From NCBI RefSeq assembly GCF_005280735.1, contig NZ_CP040077.1, forward strand, positions 62,001 through 126,000: a DNA stretch of 64,000 nucleotides, given 5' to 3'. Source of the stretch: Trinickia violacea (lineage in GTDB: Bacteria > Pseudomonadota > Gammaproteobacteria > Burkholderiales > Burkholderiaceae). The position numbers and the translations under genes are program-made. The notes under the pieces are model-generated. The model had not been told where the DNA came from. It ran no database searches and saw nothing but the letters and a program-made list of their open reading frames with translations. Position 1 is the first letter of the stretch. The number at the start of each line of letters is the position of its first letter. Below, one piece after another: positions 32,809-42,545 of the stretch.

Positions 32809-33813
32809 ATGAGCAAAGGAAAAGAGCGCGCCATCGTTGTCAAGCGCGTGACTGCAGCGAAGAAGTCGCACCACGGCGGCGCGTGGAAGCTCGCGTACGC
32901 GGACTTCATGACCGCGATGATGGCGTTCTTCCTGCTGATGTGGCTCTTGAGCTCGGTCACGCCCGTGCAGTTGAAGGGCATCGCCGAATACTTCCAGCAG
33001 CCGCTCAAGGCCGCGCTCTTCGGCGGCGACCGCAGCGCCGAGGATTCGAGCATCGTCAAAGGCGGCGGCCGCGACATCTCGACCGACAAGGACGGCGTCA
33101 CGCGCCGCAGCGACGGCGACACGACGAATGCGACGCGCACCGCCTCGAAGAGCGACGACGAAGCCATCAACCAGCAGCAAGGCTCGCTCGAGCGCCGCGA
33201 GCAGGTGCGCCTGCACGATCTGCAGATCAAGCTGATGGCCGCGATCGAAGCGAACCCCATCCTGCGCCAGTTCAAGCAGCAGATCCGCGTCGACTCGACG
33301 CTGACCGGCCTGCGCATCGAAATCGTCGACACCCAAAAGCGGCCGATGTTCGCGACCGCGAGCGACGACGTCGAACCGTACATGCGCGACATCCTGCGCG
33401 CGATCGGCCAGACGCTGAACGACGTGCCGAACCGCATCGTCGTCCAGGGCCACACCGACGCCGTGCCGTATGCCGGCGGCGAGAAGGGCTACAGCAATTG
33501 GGAGCTGTCGGCGGATCGCGCGAACGCCTCGCGCCGCGAGCTGATCGCCGGCGGCATGGACGAAGACAAAGTGCTGCGCGTGATCGGCCTCGCCTCCGCG
33601 CAGAACCTGAACAAAGCCGATCCGCTCGATCCGGAGAACCGGCGCATCAGCATCATCGTGCTGAACAAGAAATCGGAAGATGCGCTGACGCGCGACGACA
33701 CCTCCACGACGACGCTGTCGAACGACGCCGCGGGCGCAAAGGCCCTCGGCAGCGCGTTTGGCGCCGCGCCCGCCGTGGCTCCTCAACCCGTGACCGTGCC
33801 GGCCAAGCCATGA
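32809..33813 (+). CDS. motB: flagellar motor stator protein MotB
   Basis: 334 residues. One membrane helix (AYADFMTAMMAFFLLMWLL) with the proton-carrying Asp at residue 32. Periplasmic plug/linker, then an OmpA-like peptidoglycan-binding domain (VVQGHTDAVPY, NWELSADRANASRRELI, NRRISIIVL). The Pro/Ala-rich tail is typical. 16 bases after motA. Confidence 0.96.
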   Translation: MSKGKERAIVVKRVTAAKKSHHGGAWKLAYADFMTAMMAFFLLMWLLSSVTPVQLKGIAEYFQQPLKAALFGGDRSAEDSSIVKGGGRDISTDKDGVTRRSDGDTTNATRTASKSDDEAINQQQGSLERREQVRLHDLQIKLMAAIEANPILRQFKQQIRVDSTLTGLRIEIVDTQKRPMFATASDDVEPYMRDILRAIGQTLNDVPNRIVVQGHTDAVPYAGGEKGYSNWELSADRANASRRELIAGGMDEDKVLRVIGLASAQNLNKADPLDPENRRISIIVLNKKSEDALTRDDTSTTTLSNDAAGAKALGSAFGAAPAVAPQPVTVPAKP

Positions 33814-33882
33814 GCGGCGTGCCCTTCGCGCAGCGCTTGGTTGCGCCGGTCCACTGCGCCCGCCAGGCGCCGTGAGGAATAG

Positions 33883-34248
33883 ATGATCAGGAACATTCTG
33901 GCGATCGACGATTCGGCCGCGATGCGTGAAATTCTTTCCGCGACGCTGACCGAGGCGGGCTACAGCGTGACGGTTGCCGCCGACGGCGAGGAAGGGCTCG
34001 AAAACGCGCTCGCGCAGGCGTTCGATCTCGTGCTGACGGACCAGTACATGCCCAAGCGCAGCGGGCTCGACGTGATCGCCGCGCTGCGCTCGAATCCGGC
34101 CTATGTCGAGACGCCGATTCTCGTGCTCACGACCGAGGACGGCGAGGCATTCAAGGACGCGGCGCGCGCGGCGGGCGCGACGGGCTGGATCGAAAAACCG
34201 CTCGACCCGGAGACGCTGACCGAGCTGGTCGCGACGCTCGGTGCGTAG
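33883..34248 (+). CDS. CheY-like response regulator (first CheY)
   Basis: 121 residues, a single receiver domain: Asp9/Asp10 (AIDDSAAMR), phospho-acceptor Asp53 (LTDQYMP), Thr83/Thr84 and Lys105 (EKPLDP). It lies between motB and cheA, as in other Burkholderia, and differs from the motor-binding CheY at 42146, so it may be a phosphate sink or have a separate output. 69 bases after motB. Confidence 0.9.
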   Translation: MIRNILAIDDSAAMREILSATLTEAGYSVTVAADGEEGLENALAQAFDLVLTDQYMPKRSGLDVIAALRSNPAYVETPILVLTTEDGEAFKDAARAAGATGWIEKPLDPETLTELVATLGA

Positions 34249-34366
34249 CGGCGGCGCGACAGGCAGGACGAAACGTAAGACGCGCAAATAGACGCGCGAA
34301 ATTTGACCAAGCAGATTTGCAAAGCGCAGCAGCAGCCAAGGACAAGACCCCTCGCGGTGACCCAGC

Positions 34367-36610
34367 ATGACTCTCGACATCACTCAGTTCTACCAGACGT
34401 TTTTCGATGAAGCGGATGAACTGCTCGCGCAAATGGAGCAGTTGCTGCTCAACCTCGATATCGGCGCGCCGGACCCCGAGGACCTCGCCGCGATCTTTCG
34501 CGCGGCGCACTCGATCAAGGGCGGCGCGGCGACTTTCGGCTTTACCGCACTGACGGAAACGACGCACATCCTCGAATCGCTGCTCGACCGCGCGCGCAAC
34601 AACGAGATCACCCTGCGCAAGGACATGGTCGACACGTTCCTCGAGACCAAGGACGTGCTCGCCGATCAGCTCGCCGCCTACCGCGCGAGCGCCGAACCCG
34701 ACGCGGCCGCGGCCGCGGAGGTGTGCGCCAAGCTCGAACGCTTCAATGCCGAGAGCAGCGGCGCGGCGGCGCCCGCAGCGCCGGAGCCCGCGCCTGCTGC
34801 GCCGATGGACATCGCGTTCGACCCGCCGCCTGCCGTGGCGGGCACGGGAGCGAATCCGCCGGAGCACGTCGTCGCGCAGGCCGAGCAGGAGCTCGGGCAC
34901 GCGCCGGGCGCCGCATCGGCACCGGCCGCAGGCGGAAATGATGCAGGACCTCACCTGAAAATTACGCTACGGGGGGTGGGGGAGAAGGACCAGGAACTCC
35001 TGACCGAAGAGTTGGGGAACCTGGGGCAGATCGTCGGAACGGTGAAGAGCGGCGGCGACTTGACGCTGTATCTCGAGACCGATGTGTCCTCCGACGACAT
35101 CACGGCCGTGTGCTGCTTCGTGATCGACGAAAGTCAGATCCTGATCGGCCGCGGCACCGCACCCGCCGGGGAGGAGGCGCCGGCCGAACCGCCGGCGCCT
35201 CCGAGCGCGGCGGCCGCGCCCGCTGCGCCGCCGGCAGCACCGGCTCAAGCCGCTGCGCCCGCGCCTGCCGCGCCGCAACCGGCCAGCGCACCGGCACCGG
35301 CCGCGCCCGCTCCGGTGCAGGCGGCCGCGCCGAAAGCGCCCGAGCCGCCGCCCGCCGCGCCGAAGCCCGCTGCCGCTTCCGAAGACAAGAAGGCCCGCCC
35401 AGCCGCAGCAGCGGCGACAGCCGAAGGCAGCTCGATTCGCGTCGGCGTCGAAAAGGTCGACCAGCTGATCAACCTCGTCGGCGAACTCGTCATCACGCAG
35501 GCGATGCTCGCCGAGACCACGAGCACGTTCGACCCGGCGGTGCACGACCGCCTTTACAACGGCATGGCCCAGTTCGAGCGCAACGCGCGCGACCTGCAGG
35601 AAGCGGTGATGTCGATCCGCATGATGCCGATGGATTACGTGTTCAGCCGCTTCCCGCGCCTCGTGCGTGATCTCGCCGCGAAGCTCGGCAAGGAAGTCGA
35701 GCTCGTCACGTTCGGTCAAGCCACCGAACTCGACAAGAGCCTCATCGAACGCATCATCGATCCGCTCACCCACCTCGTGCGCAACAGCCTCGACCACGGC
35801 ATCGAAACCGTCGAGAAGCGCCGCGCCGCGGGCAAGGATTCGACCGGCCAGCTCGTGCTTTCCGCCGCGCACCACGGCGGCAACATCGTGATCGAGGTCA
35901 GCGACGACGGCGCGGGCTTGAACCGCGAAAAGATTCTCGCGAAGGCGACGAAGCAGGGCATGCAGGTCAGCGAATCGATGACCGACGAGGAAGTCTGGAA
36001 CCTGATCTTCCTGCCGGGCTTCTCGACCGCCGAGCAAGTGACCGACGTGTCGGGCCGCGGCGTCGGCATGGACGTCGTGAAGCGCAACATCCAGGCGATG
36101 GGCGGCCACGTCGAGATCCAATCGCAAGCGGGCAAGGGCAGCACCACGCGCATCGTCCTGCCGCTCACGCTCGCGATTCTCGACGGCATGTCGGTGAAGG
36201 TGGGCAGCGAGATCTTCATCCTGCCGCTGAACTTCGTGATGGAGTCGCTGCAGCCCAACGCCGAAGACATCTACACCGTCGCCAACGGCGAGCGTGTCGT
36301 GCGCGTGCGCGGCGAGTACCTGCCGCTCGTGGCGCTGCACGAAGTGTTCTCCGTCGACGACGCGCGCACCGAACCGACGCAGGGCATCGTCACGATCATG
36401 CAGACCGAGGGCCGGCGCTTCGCGATGCTGATCGACGAGCTGGTCGGGCAGCAGCAGGTCGTCGTGAAGAACCTCGAAACGAACTACCGCAAGGTGCATG
36501 GCATTTCGGCCGCGACCATTCTCGGCGACGGCAGCGTCGCGCTGATCGTGGACGTGGCGGCGCTGTTTCGCGAGTCGCGTGCCTCGCACGGCGCGATGAG
36601 CTTCCAGTAA
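34367..36610 (+). CDS. cheA: chemotaxis histidine kinase CheA
   Basis: 747 residues. P1 HPt domain with phospho-His48 (FRAAHSIKGGAATFGF). An acidic/Ala-rich linker, then a P2-like domain around residues 195-265 (HLKITLRGVGEKDQELL). A very Pro/Ala-rich linker (about 265-355), then P3 dimerisation (RVGVEKVDQLINLVGELV), P4 ATPase (HLVRNSLDHGIE, DDGAGLNREKI, GRGVGMDVVKRNI) and P5 CheW-like (SVKVGSEIFILPLNFV). It phosphorylates the CheY proteins and CheB. Confidence 0.96.
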   Translation: MTLDITQFYQTFFDEADELLAQMEQLLLNLDIGAPDPEDLAAIFRAAHSIKGGAATFGFTALTETTHILESLLDRARNNEITLRKDMVDTFLETKDVLADQLAAYRASAEPDAAAAAEVCAKLERFNAESSGAAAPAAPEPAPAAPMDIAFDPPPAVAGTGANPPEHVVAQAEQELGHAPGAASAPAAGGNDAGPHLKITLRGVGEKDQELLTEELGNLGQIVGTVKSGGDLTLYLETDVSSDDITAVCCFVIDESQILIGRGTAPAGEEAPAEPPAPPSAAAAPAAPPAAPAQAAAPAPAAPQPASAPAPAAPAPVQAAAPKAPEPPPAAPKPAAASEDKKARPAAAAATAEGSSIRVGVEKVDQLINLVGELVITQAMLAETTSTFDPAVHDRLYNGMAQFERNARDLQEAVMSIRMMPMDYVFSRFPRLVRDLAAKLGKEVELVTFGQATELDKSLIERIIDPLTHLVRNSLDHGIETVEKRRAAGKDSTGQLVLSAAHHGGNIVIEVSDDGAGLNREKILAKATKQGMQVSESMTDEEVWNLIFLPGFSTAEQVTDVSGRGVGMDVVKRNIQAMGGHVEIQSQAGKGSTTRIVLPLTLAILDGMSVKVGSEIFILPLNFVMESLQPNAEDIYTVANGERVVRVRGEYLPLVALHEVFSVDDARTEPTQGIVTIMQTEGRRFAMLIDELVGQQQVVVKNLETNYRKVHGISAATILGDGSVALIVDVAALFRESRASHGAMSFQ

Positions 36611-36647
36611 TCAACTTTTCGCAATTCCCAACCGTTTGGGGGCTAAC

Positions 36648-37169
36648 GTGGCAGAAGTCCAATCCAACCAATCGACCGGCGTCGCCGGCCGCCGCGATGC
36701 GCTGCAAGGCGACGCAGCCGGGCAGGAGTTCCTCGTCTTCACGCTCGGCGCGGAAGAGTACGGCATCGACATCCTCAAGGTGCAGGAAATCCGCGGCTAC
36801 GACAGCGTGACGCGCATCGCCAACGCGCCCGACTTCATCAAGGGCGTGATCAATCTGCGCGGGATCATCGTGCCGATCGTCGACATGCGCATCAAGTTCC
36901 ACTTGGGCCGCGTCGAGTACGACCATCAGACCGTCGTGATCATCCTGAACATCGCGCACCGCGTGGTCGGGATGGTGGTGGACGGCGTGTCCGACGTGCT
37001 CACGCTCACCGTCGACCAGATCATGCCGGCGCCCGAATTCGGCGCGGCGCTCACGGCCGAGTACCTGACGGGCCTCGGCACCGTCGACGGCCGCATGCTG
37101 ATCCTGATGGATATCGAAAAGCTGATGAGCAGCAAGGAGATGGCGCTGATCGAGAGCTTCGCGCACTGA
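36648..37169 (+). CDS. cheW: chemotaxis coupling protein CheW
   Basis: 173 residues from a GTG with GGGGG just upstream. CheW fold: FLVFTLGAEEYGIDILKVQE, NAPDFIKGVINLRGIIVPIV and GMVVDGVSDVLTL. Couples receptors to CheA. 37 bases after cheA. Confidence 0.96.
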   Translation: MAEVQSNQSTGVAGRRDALQGDAAGQEFLVFTLGAEEYGIDILKVQEIRGYDSVTRIANAPDFIKGVINLRGIIVPIVDMRIKFHLGRVEYDHQTVVIILNIAHRVVGMVVDGVSDVLTLTVDQIMPAPEFGAALTAEYLTGLGTVDGRMLILMDIEKLMSSKEMALIESFAH

Positions 37170-37209
37170 TCGCGCGTCGATCGCGCGTTGATCTCGCATT
37201 GATCTGATA
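37166..37209. repeat. four imperfect 11-base tandem repeats at the end of cheW
   Basis: Units CTGATCGCGCG, TCGATCGCGCG, TTGATCTCGCA and TTGATCTGATA lie head to tail from the cheW stop codon onward. Sequence drifts from unit to unit; no function is evident. Confidence 0.6.
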
Positions 37210-37274
37210 CGCACGGCGCAACGTTCCGGCACCCAGCCTTTTCCACGCACCCCCAGCCCACGGAGACACTCACA

Positions 37275-39215
37275 ATGTTGCACAACTGGTCGATCCGCAC
37301 GACGCTGACCGCGATAGGCGTGGTGCTTCTCGCGCTGACCGTCGCCGTCGGCGCGCTCGGTCTGTCGGCGCTCAACGGCGCGAGCCACTCGCTCGACACG
37401 CTCGCGCGCGGCGATCTGCCCGCGATCCATTCGCTCGACGACGCCGGCGCTTACCTGCTGCGCTCGCGCGTGGCGCTCGACCGCTTCCGCGCGCTGACCG
37501 AGGCAAACAACACCGACGAAGCGAAGAAGGTGCTCGACCGCGCGCAGGAACTGCTCACGCTGTCGAACACGGCGTGGCAGGCGTACCAGGACGCACCGAA
37601 GGTCGACATGGACGGTGCGCTGCTCGACGACCTGAGCGCGAAGCACGCGAGCGTTCTTCACGACGGCGTCGAGCCGGAATTCGCGGCGGCGCGCGCGGGC
37701 GATATGGCCGGCTACCACGCGATCGCCGACACCAAGATCAGCCCGATGTTCGTCGCCTTCGACCAGGCCGCGGCGCTCGTCATCAAGGCGCGCCAGCAGC
37801 ACGCCGAAGCGCTGCACGCGCGCTCGCAATCGCACATCTCGCTGATGAGCATGCTGATCGTCGCGGTGACGGCGATCGCGCTCGTGCTCGTCGTGCTGAT
37901 CCGCTTCGCGATGCGCGGGCTCATCGTGCAGCCGCTGCAGGATGCGATCTCGCACTTCGACCGCGTCGCCGCGGGCGACCTCACGCATCCGGTGAACGTG
38001 TTCAGCAAGAATGAGATCGGCCACCTGTTCGGCGGCATCAAGCGCATGCAGGACAGCGTCACCGACATGGTGAAGGCCGTGCACGCCGGGACGGAATCGA
38101 TCGACGTCGGCGCGCGCGAGATCGCGGTCGGCAACACGGATCTGTCGCAGCGCACCGAGCAGCAGGCGGCGTCGCTGCAGGAAACCGCGGCGAGCATGGA
38201 GCAGCTGACGGGCACCGTGCGCCAGAACGCCGAAAACGCGCGGCAGGCGAGCCAGCTGGCCGTCAACGCCTCCGATATCGCGACGCGCGGCGGCGAAGTC
38301 GTGAGCCAGGTCGTCGAGACGATGCAGGACATCGCGACGAGCTCGAACAAGGTCGTCGACATCATCGGCGTGATCGAAGGGATCGCGTTCCAGACCAACA
38401 TCCTCGCGCTGAACGCGGCCGTCGAAGCGGCGCGCGCGGGCGAGCAGGGCCGCGGCTTCGCGGTGGTCGCAGGCGAAGTGCGCAGCCTCGCGCAGCGCAG
38501 TGCGTCGGCGGCGAAGGAAATCAAGTCGCTGATCGGCGACTCGGCCGACAAGGTGCAAAACGGCACGGAACTCGTGGGCCGCGCGGGCACGACGATGGAA
38601 GAGATCGTGCAGGCCGTGCGCCGCGTGACCGACATCATGGGCGAGATCAGCGCGGCGTCCGAAGAGCAGTCGACGGGGATCGAGCAGGTCAATCGCGCCG
38701 TGACGCAGATGGACGACGTGACCCAGCAGAACGCGGCGCTCGTCGAAGAGGCGGCGGCTGCTGCCGCGTCGCTCGAAGAGCAGACGCGCAAGCTCAAGAT
38801 GGTGGTGGGCGCGTGGCGCGTCTCGGGCGATGCGGTTCATGCGGTGCAGCCGGTGACGCGAGCCGCTCGTCCGGCGCCGCGCGCGCTGGGCAGCACGGCG
38901 GCCGGCACGGCGACGAAGCGCGCGCTGCCTGCGCCGAAGAAGGCGCTGGCGCAGTCCACACCGTCGGCCCCGCGCGAGCCGCAACTGTTGCCGCCGGCGC
39001 AACCGGCGTCTCCGGCAGCTTCGGCTCCGGCCGCACCGGCGAGCGCCAAGCCGTCCGGCGCCGCGAGGTCCGCGCGCACCGAGGCATCGGGCACGCCGCG
39101 CTCGGCCGCGCCTGCCGCACCGCGCGCTTCGGCACCGGCATCCGCGCCGCGGCCCGCCGCGGCTGCGCCGACGGCTGCGAGCAAGGCTTCCGACGACGAC
39201 TGGGAAACCTTCTAA
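37275..39215 (+). CDS. methyl-accepting chemotaxis protein (Tar/Tsr type)
   Basis: 646 residues. TM1 about 12-35, four-helix periplasmic domain, TM2 about 190-212 (LMSMLIVAVTAIALVLVVLI), HAMP, then methylation helices with the hairpin tip EGIAFQTNILALNAAVEAAR. The C-terminal 130 residues are a Pro/Ala/Ser-rich flexible tail ending DDDWETF, close to the NWETF pentapeptide that tethers CheR and CheB in enterobacterial Tar/Tsr. GGAGAC precedes the ATG. Ligand not predictable. Confidence 0.94.
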   Translation: MLHNWSIRTTLTAIGVVLLALTVAVGALGLSALNGASHSLDTLARGDLPAIHSLDDAGAYLLRSRVALDRFRALTEANNTDEAKKVLDRAQELLTLSNTAWQAYQDAPKVDMDGALLDDLSAKHASVLHDGVEPEFAAARAGDMAGYHAIADTKISPMFVAFDQAAALVIKARQQHAEALHARSQSHISLMSMLIVAVTAIALVLVVLIRFAMRGLIVQPLQDAISHFDRVAAGDLTHPVNVFSKNEIGHLFGGIKRMQDSVTDMVKAVHAGTESIDVGAREIAVGNTDLSQRTEQQAASLQETAASMEQLTGTVRQNAENARQASQLAVNASDIATRGGEVVSQVVETMQDIATSSNKVVDIIGVIEGIAFQTNILALNAAVEAARAGEQGRGFAVVAGEVRSLAQRSASAAKEIKSLIGDSADKVQNGTELVGRAGTTMEEIVQAVRRVTDIMGEISAASEEQSTGIEQVNRAVTQMDDVTQQNAALVEEAAAAAASLEEQTRKLKMVVGAWRVSGDAVHAVQPVTRAARPAPRALGSTAAGTATKRALPAPKKALAQSTPSAPREPQLLPPAQPASPAASAPAAPASAKPSGAARSARTEASGTPRSAAPAAPRASAPASAPRPAAAAPTAASKASDDDWETF

Positions 39216-39224
39216 GCAAGCATC

Positions 39225-40175
39225 ATGACGACAGCGCGCGCACAACGAATCGACCGCCCTGAGCCCGTGAGAACGGGCGAGATGGAGCGCGATTTCGACT
39301 TCACGTCGGCGGATTTCGCGCGCATTCGCGATTTGATTCATCGTCGCGCGGGCATTTCACTTTCCGACCACAAGCGCGACATGGCGTACAGCCGGCTGGC
39401 CCGGCGCCTGCGCGCGCGCGGGCTCGACAGCTTTCGCCATTACCTCGACCTGCTCGAGTCGGAAAACGATCCGGCCGAGTGGGAAGCGTTCACGAACGCG
39501 CTGACCACCAACCTGACCGCGTTCTTCCGCGAGTCGCACCACTTCCCGATCCTCGCGGAGTTCGTGAAGCGCCGGCAGCAGGCGGTGTCGGTGTGGTGCT
39601 CGGCGGCGTCGACGGGCGAGGAACCGTATTCGATCGCGATGACGCTGATCGAAGCGCTCGGCGATTCGGCCGCTCGCCAGGCCACCGTGCTCGCCACCGA
39701 TCTCGACACGCAGGTGCTCGCCAAGGGCGAAGCGGGCGTGTACTCGCTCGACCAGGTCAAGCAATTGAGCCCCGAGCGTCTCAAGCGTTTCTTCCTGAAG
39801 GGCACGGGATCGCACGCGGGCTACGTGAAGGTGCGCCCGGAAGTGCGCGCGATGATCCGCTTCGAGCAGTTGAACCTGACCGATGCGGACTATCGACTGA
39901 GCACGCCGTTCGACGCGATCTTCTGCCGCAACGTGATGATCTACTTCGACAAGCCGACGCAGTCGCAGGTGTTGTCGCGCTTCGAGCCGCTCGTGAAGCC
40001 GGGCGGGCTGCTGTTTGCCGGGCACTCGGAGAACTTCACGTATGTGACGCAGGCGTTCAAGCTGCGCGGGCAGACGGTGTACGAACTCACGCGCGACGCG
40101 GGCGCGAACTCGCGCGGCCGTAGCCACGATCACGCTAAGAGCGCCGCCTCGATGCCGCGAAGGGAGGCAGCGTGA
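39225..40175 (+). CDS. cheR: chemotaxis protein methyltransferase CheR
   Basis: 316 residues. N-terminal helical domain (FARIRDLIHRRAGISLSDHK), then the SAM-binding domain with VWCSAASTGEEPYSIAMTL, FDAIFCRNVMIYFDK and GGLLFAGHSENF. Methylates receptor glutamates using SAM. Starts nine bases after the receptor gene, and its stop overlaps the cheD start (GTGA). Confidence 0.96.
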   Translation: MTTARAQRIDRPEPVRTGEMERDFDFTSADFARIRDLIHRRAGISLSDHKRDMAYSRLARRLRARGLDSFRHYLDLLESENDPAEWEAFTNALTTNLTAFFRESHHFPILAEFVKRRQQAVSVWCSAASTGEEPYSIAMTLIEALGDSAARQATVLATDLDTQVLAKGEAGVYSLDQVKQLSPERLKRFFLKGTGSHAGYVKVRPEVRAMIRFEQLNLTDADYRLSTPFDAIFCRNVMIYFDKPTQSQVLSRFEPLVKPGGLLFAGHSENFTYVTQAFKLRGQTVYELTRDAGANSRGRSHDHAKSAASMPRREAA

Positions 40176-40996
40176 ACGGCCTCCCGATCGCCACCAACCT
40201 CTACTACGACAACCACTTCCGCCGTCAGGGCGTGAAGCTGCTGCCGAACGAGTTCTACACGACCGGCGACGACATGGTGCTCGTGACCGTGCTCGGCTCG
40301 TGCGTGGCCGCGTGCATCCACGACCGCACGGCGGGCATCGGCGGCATGAACCACTTCATGCTGCCCGACGACGGCACCGAGCCCGCGCAGGCCGCCTCCG
40401 ATTCGATGCGCTACGGCGCGTATGCGATGGAAGTGCTGATCAACGAGCTGATCAAGATGGGCGGCCGGCGCGAGCGTTTCGAGGCCAAGGTGTTCGGCGG
40501 CGCGGCGGTGCTCGCGGGCATGACGACCATCAATATCGGCGATCGAAACTCCGAGTTCGTGCGCCGCTACCTCGGCCTCGAAAAAATCCGTATCGTCGCC
40601 GAGGACTTGCAGGGCCAGCATCCGCGCAAGGTCGCGTTCATGCCCTACACGGGTCAGGCGGCGGTGAAGAAATTGCGTCTGCAGCAGGAGCCGAGCGTCG
40701 CGGAACGCGAGCAGGCGCTTGCCAAGCAGACCGCGGAATTGCGCGCGGCGCGTCACGCACGTGCGCGTGAGCACGTCGAGCTTTTTGCGGCGTCGGCGAA
40801 CAAGCCGCGCGTCGAGTTATTCGGCGGTGGCCCCGGAGGAGGCGCGGCGGCGAGTGTGGCCACACAGGCGGCCACCCAGTCGGCCAATAAGCCGCCCGCG
40901 ACGGGTAAACCGCGTATCGAGCTGTTCGGCGCCAGTGCGGGTTCGAGCACGCGCCCGATTGGTCAGAACAGCCCCAGGACTGTTGAGGAGGCGTAG
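40172..40996 (+). CDS. cheD: chemoreceptor glutamine deamidase CheD
   Basis: 274 residues from a GTG coupled to cheR. The CheD core holds LLPNEFYTTGDDMVLVTVLG followed by SCVAACIHD (catalytic Cys), GGMNHFMLP (catalytic His) and KVFGGAAVL. After residue 190 there is an unusually long low-complexity tail with three repeats of the motif RVELF/RIELFG (HVELFAASANKPRVELFGGG ... PRIELFGAS), possible protein-contact motifs. It deamidates receptor glutamines. Confidence 0.94.
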   Translation: MNGLPIATNLYYDNHFRRQGVKLLPNEFYTTGDDMVLVTVLGSCVAACIHDRTAGIGGMNHFMLPDDGTEPAQAASDSMRYGAYAMEVLINELIKMGGRRERFEAKVFGGAAVLAGMTTINIGDRNSEFVRRYLGLEKIRIVAEDLQGQHPRKVAFMPYTGQAAVKKLRLQQEPSVAEREQALAKQTAELRAARHARAREHVELFAASANKPRVELFGGGPGGGAAASVATQAATQSANKPPATGKPRIELFGASAGSSTRPIGQNSPRTVEEA

Positions 40997-41001
40997 TAGC
41001 C

Positions 41002-42090
41002 GTGCAGAAGATCAAAGTTTTGTGTGTCGACGATTCAGCGCTGATCCGCAGCCTGATGACCGAAATCATCAACAGCCAGCCGGACATGACGGTGGTCGCG
41101 ACTGCGCCCGATCCGCTCGTCGCGCGCGAGCTGATCAAGCAGCACAACCCGGATGTCTTGACGCTCGACGTCGAAATGCCGCGCATGGACGGCCTCGACT
41201 TCCTCGAAAAATTGATGCGCTTGCGGCCGATGCCGGTCGTCATGGTATCGTCGCTGACCGAGCGCGGCTCGGAAATCACGCTGCGTGCGCTCGAGCTGGG
41301 CGCGGTCGATTTCGTGACCAAGCCGAAGGTCGGCATTCGCGACGGCATGCTCGATTACGCGGAAAAACTGGCCGACAAGGTGCGTGCCGCGGCGCGCGCC
41401 CGCGTGCGGCAGGCCGCGCCCGCGCAGCACGCGGCGGCGGGTGCCGCTGCCGGCGCGGCCGCGCATGCGCCGATGCTCAACAATCCGCTCGTCAGTACCG
41501 AGAAGCTGATCATCATCGGCGCGTCGACGGGGGGCACCGAAGCAATCCGCGAAGTGCTCGTGCCGCTGCCGCCCGACGCGCCCGCTGTATTGATCGCCCA
41601 ACACATGCCGCCCGGGTTTACGAAATCTTTTGCGCAGCGCTTGAACGGCCTGTGCCGGATCGGCGTGAAGGAAGCGGAGCACGGCGAGCGGGTGCTGCCG
41701 GGCCATGCGTACATCGCGCCGGGCCACGCGCACCTGCTGCTGGCGCGTAGCGGCGCGAACTACATCGCGCACCTGTCGGACGATCCGCCGGTGAACCGGC
41801 ACCGTCCGTCGGTCGACGTGCTGTTCCGCTCGGCTGCCCAACATGCGGGTAAGAACGCCGTCGGCGTGATTCTGACCGGCATGGGTAAGGATGGCGCTGC
41901 GGGATTGTTAGACATGAGAAATTCTGGCGCATACACTCTCGCGCAGGATGAAGCGAGCTGCGTGGTGTTCGGCATGCCGCGCGAGGCAATCGCGATGGGC
42001 GGCGCCGACGAAGTTGCGCCTTTATCGGAAATGAGCCGGCGGGTGATGACACGCCTCGCGGCGATGGGTGACCGTGTGCAGCGCGTGTAA
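41002..42090 (+). CDS. cheB: chemotaxis protein-glutamate methylesterase CheB
   Basis: 362 residues from a GTG. Receiver domain with phospho-Asp56 (LTLDVEMPRMDGL), Ala-rich linker about 130-160, then the methylesterase domain with the serine in IIGASTGGTEAI, the His in LIAQHMPPGF and the Asp in GMGKDGAAGL. Feedback arm of adaptation. Confidence 0.96.
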   Translation: MQKIKVLCVDDSALIRSLMTEIINSQPDMTVVATAPDPLVARELIKQHNPDVLTLDVEMPRMDGLDFLEKLMRLRPMPVVMVSSLTERGSEITLRALELGAVDFVTKPKVGIRDGMLDYAEKLADKVRAAARARVRQAAPAQHAAAGAAAGAAAHAPMLNNPLVSTEKLIIIGASTGGTEAIREVLVPLPPDAPAVLIAQHMPPGFTKSFAQRLNGLCRIGVKEAEHGERVLPGHAYIAPGHAHLLLARSGANYIAHLSDDPPVNRHRPSVDVLFRSAAQHAGKNAVGVILTGMGKDGAAGLLDMRNSGAYTLAQDEASCVVFGMPREAIAMGGADEVAPLSEMSRRVMTRLAAMGDRVQRV

Positions 42091-42145
42091 CTCCAAAGAA
42101 CAGGAAAGCGGTCCTCGCCGCAAAAATTGAGATAAAGGAATCAAG

Positions 42146-42541
42146 ATGATGGACAAGGGAATGAAGATTCTGGTCGTGGATGACTTTCCGACGATGCGCC
42201 GGATCGTCCGCAACTTGCTGAAGGAACTCGGCTACTCGAACGTCGAAGAGGCGGAAGACGGGGCGATGGGCTTGGCGCGCCTGCGCGGCGGCGGCTTCGA
42301 ATTCGTGATCTCCGACTGGAACATGCCGAACCTCGACGGCCTCGCGATGCTCAAGGAAATTCGCGCCGACGCATCGCTCCAGCATCTGCCGGTGCTGATG
42401 GTGACGGCCGAATCGAAGAAGGAAAACATCATTGCGGCGGCGCAGGCCGGCGCGAGCGGCTACGTGGTGAAACCGTTCACCGCTGCGACGCTCGACGAAA
42501 AGCTCAACAAGATCCTCGAGAAGATGGCGAAAGCCGGGTGA
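42146..42541 (+). CDS. cheY: chemotaxis response regulator CheY
   Basis: 131 residues: VVDDFPTMRRIVRNLLKELG, phospho-Asp57 in VISDWNMPNLDGL, VTAESKKENIIAAAQAGA and the Lys in VVKPF. Close to enterobacterial CheY; binds FliM when phosphorylated. Directly upstream of cheZ. Confidence 0.96.
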   Translation: MMDKGMKILVVDDFPTMRRIVRNLLKELGYSNVEEAEDGAMGLARLRGGGFEFVISDWNMPNLDGLAMLKEIRADASLQHLPVLMVTAESKKENIIAAAQAGASGYVVKPFTAATLDEKLNKILEKMAKAG

Positions 42542-42545
42542 TAAC

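Noticed and set aside
36396..39341. Minus-strand frame of 981 codons opposite cheW and the receptor
   Set aside because: Repetitive Arg/His-rich antisense shadow; the forward genes are unambiguous.
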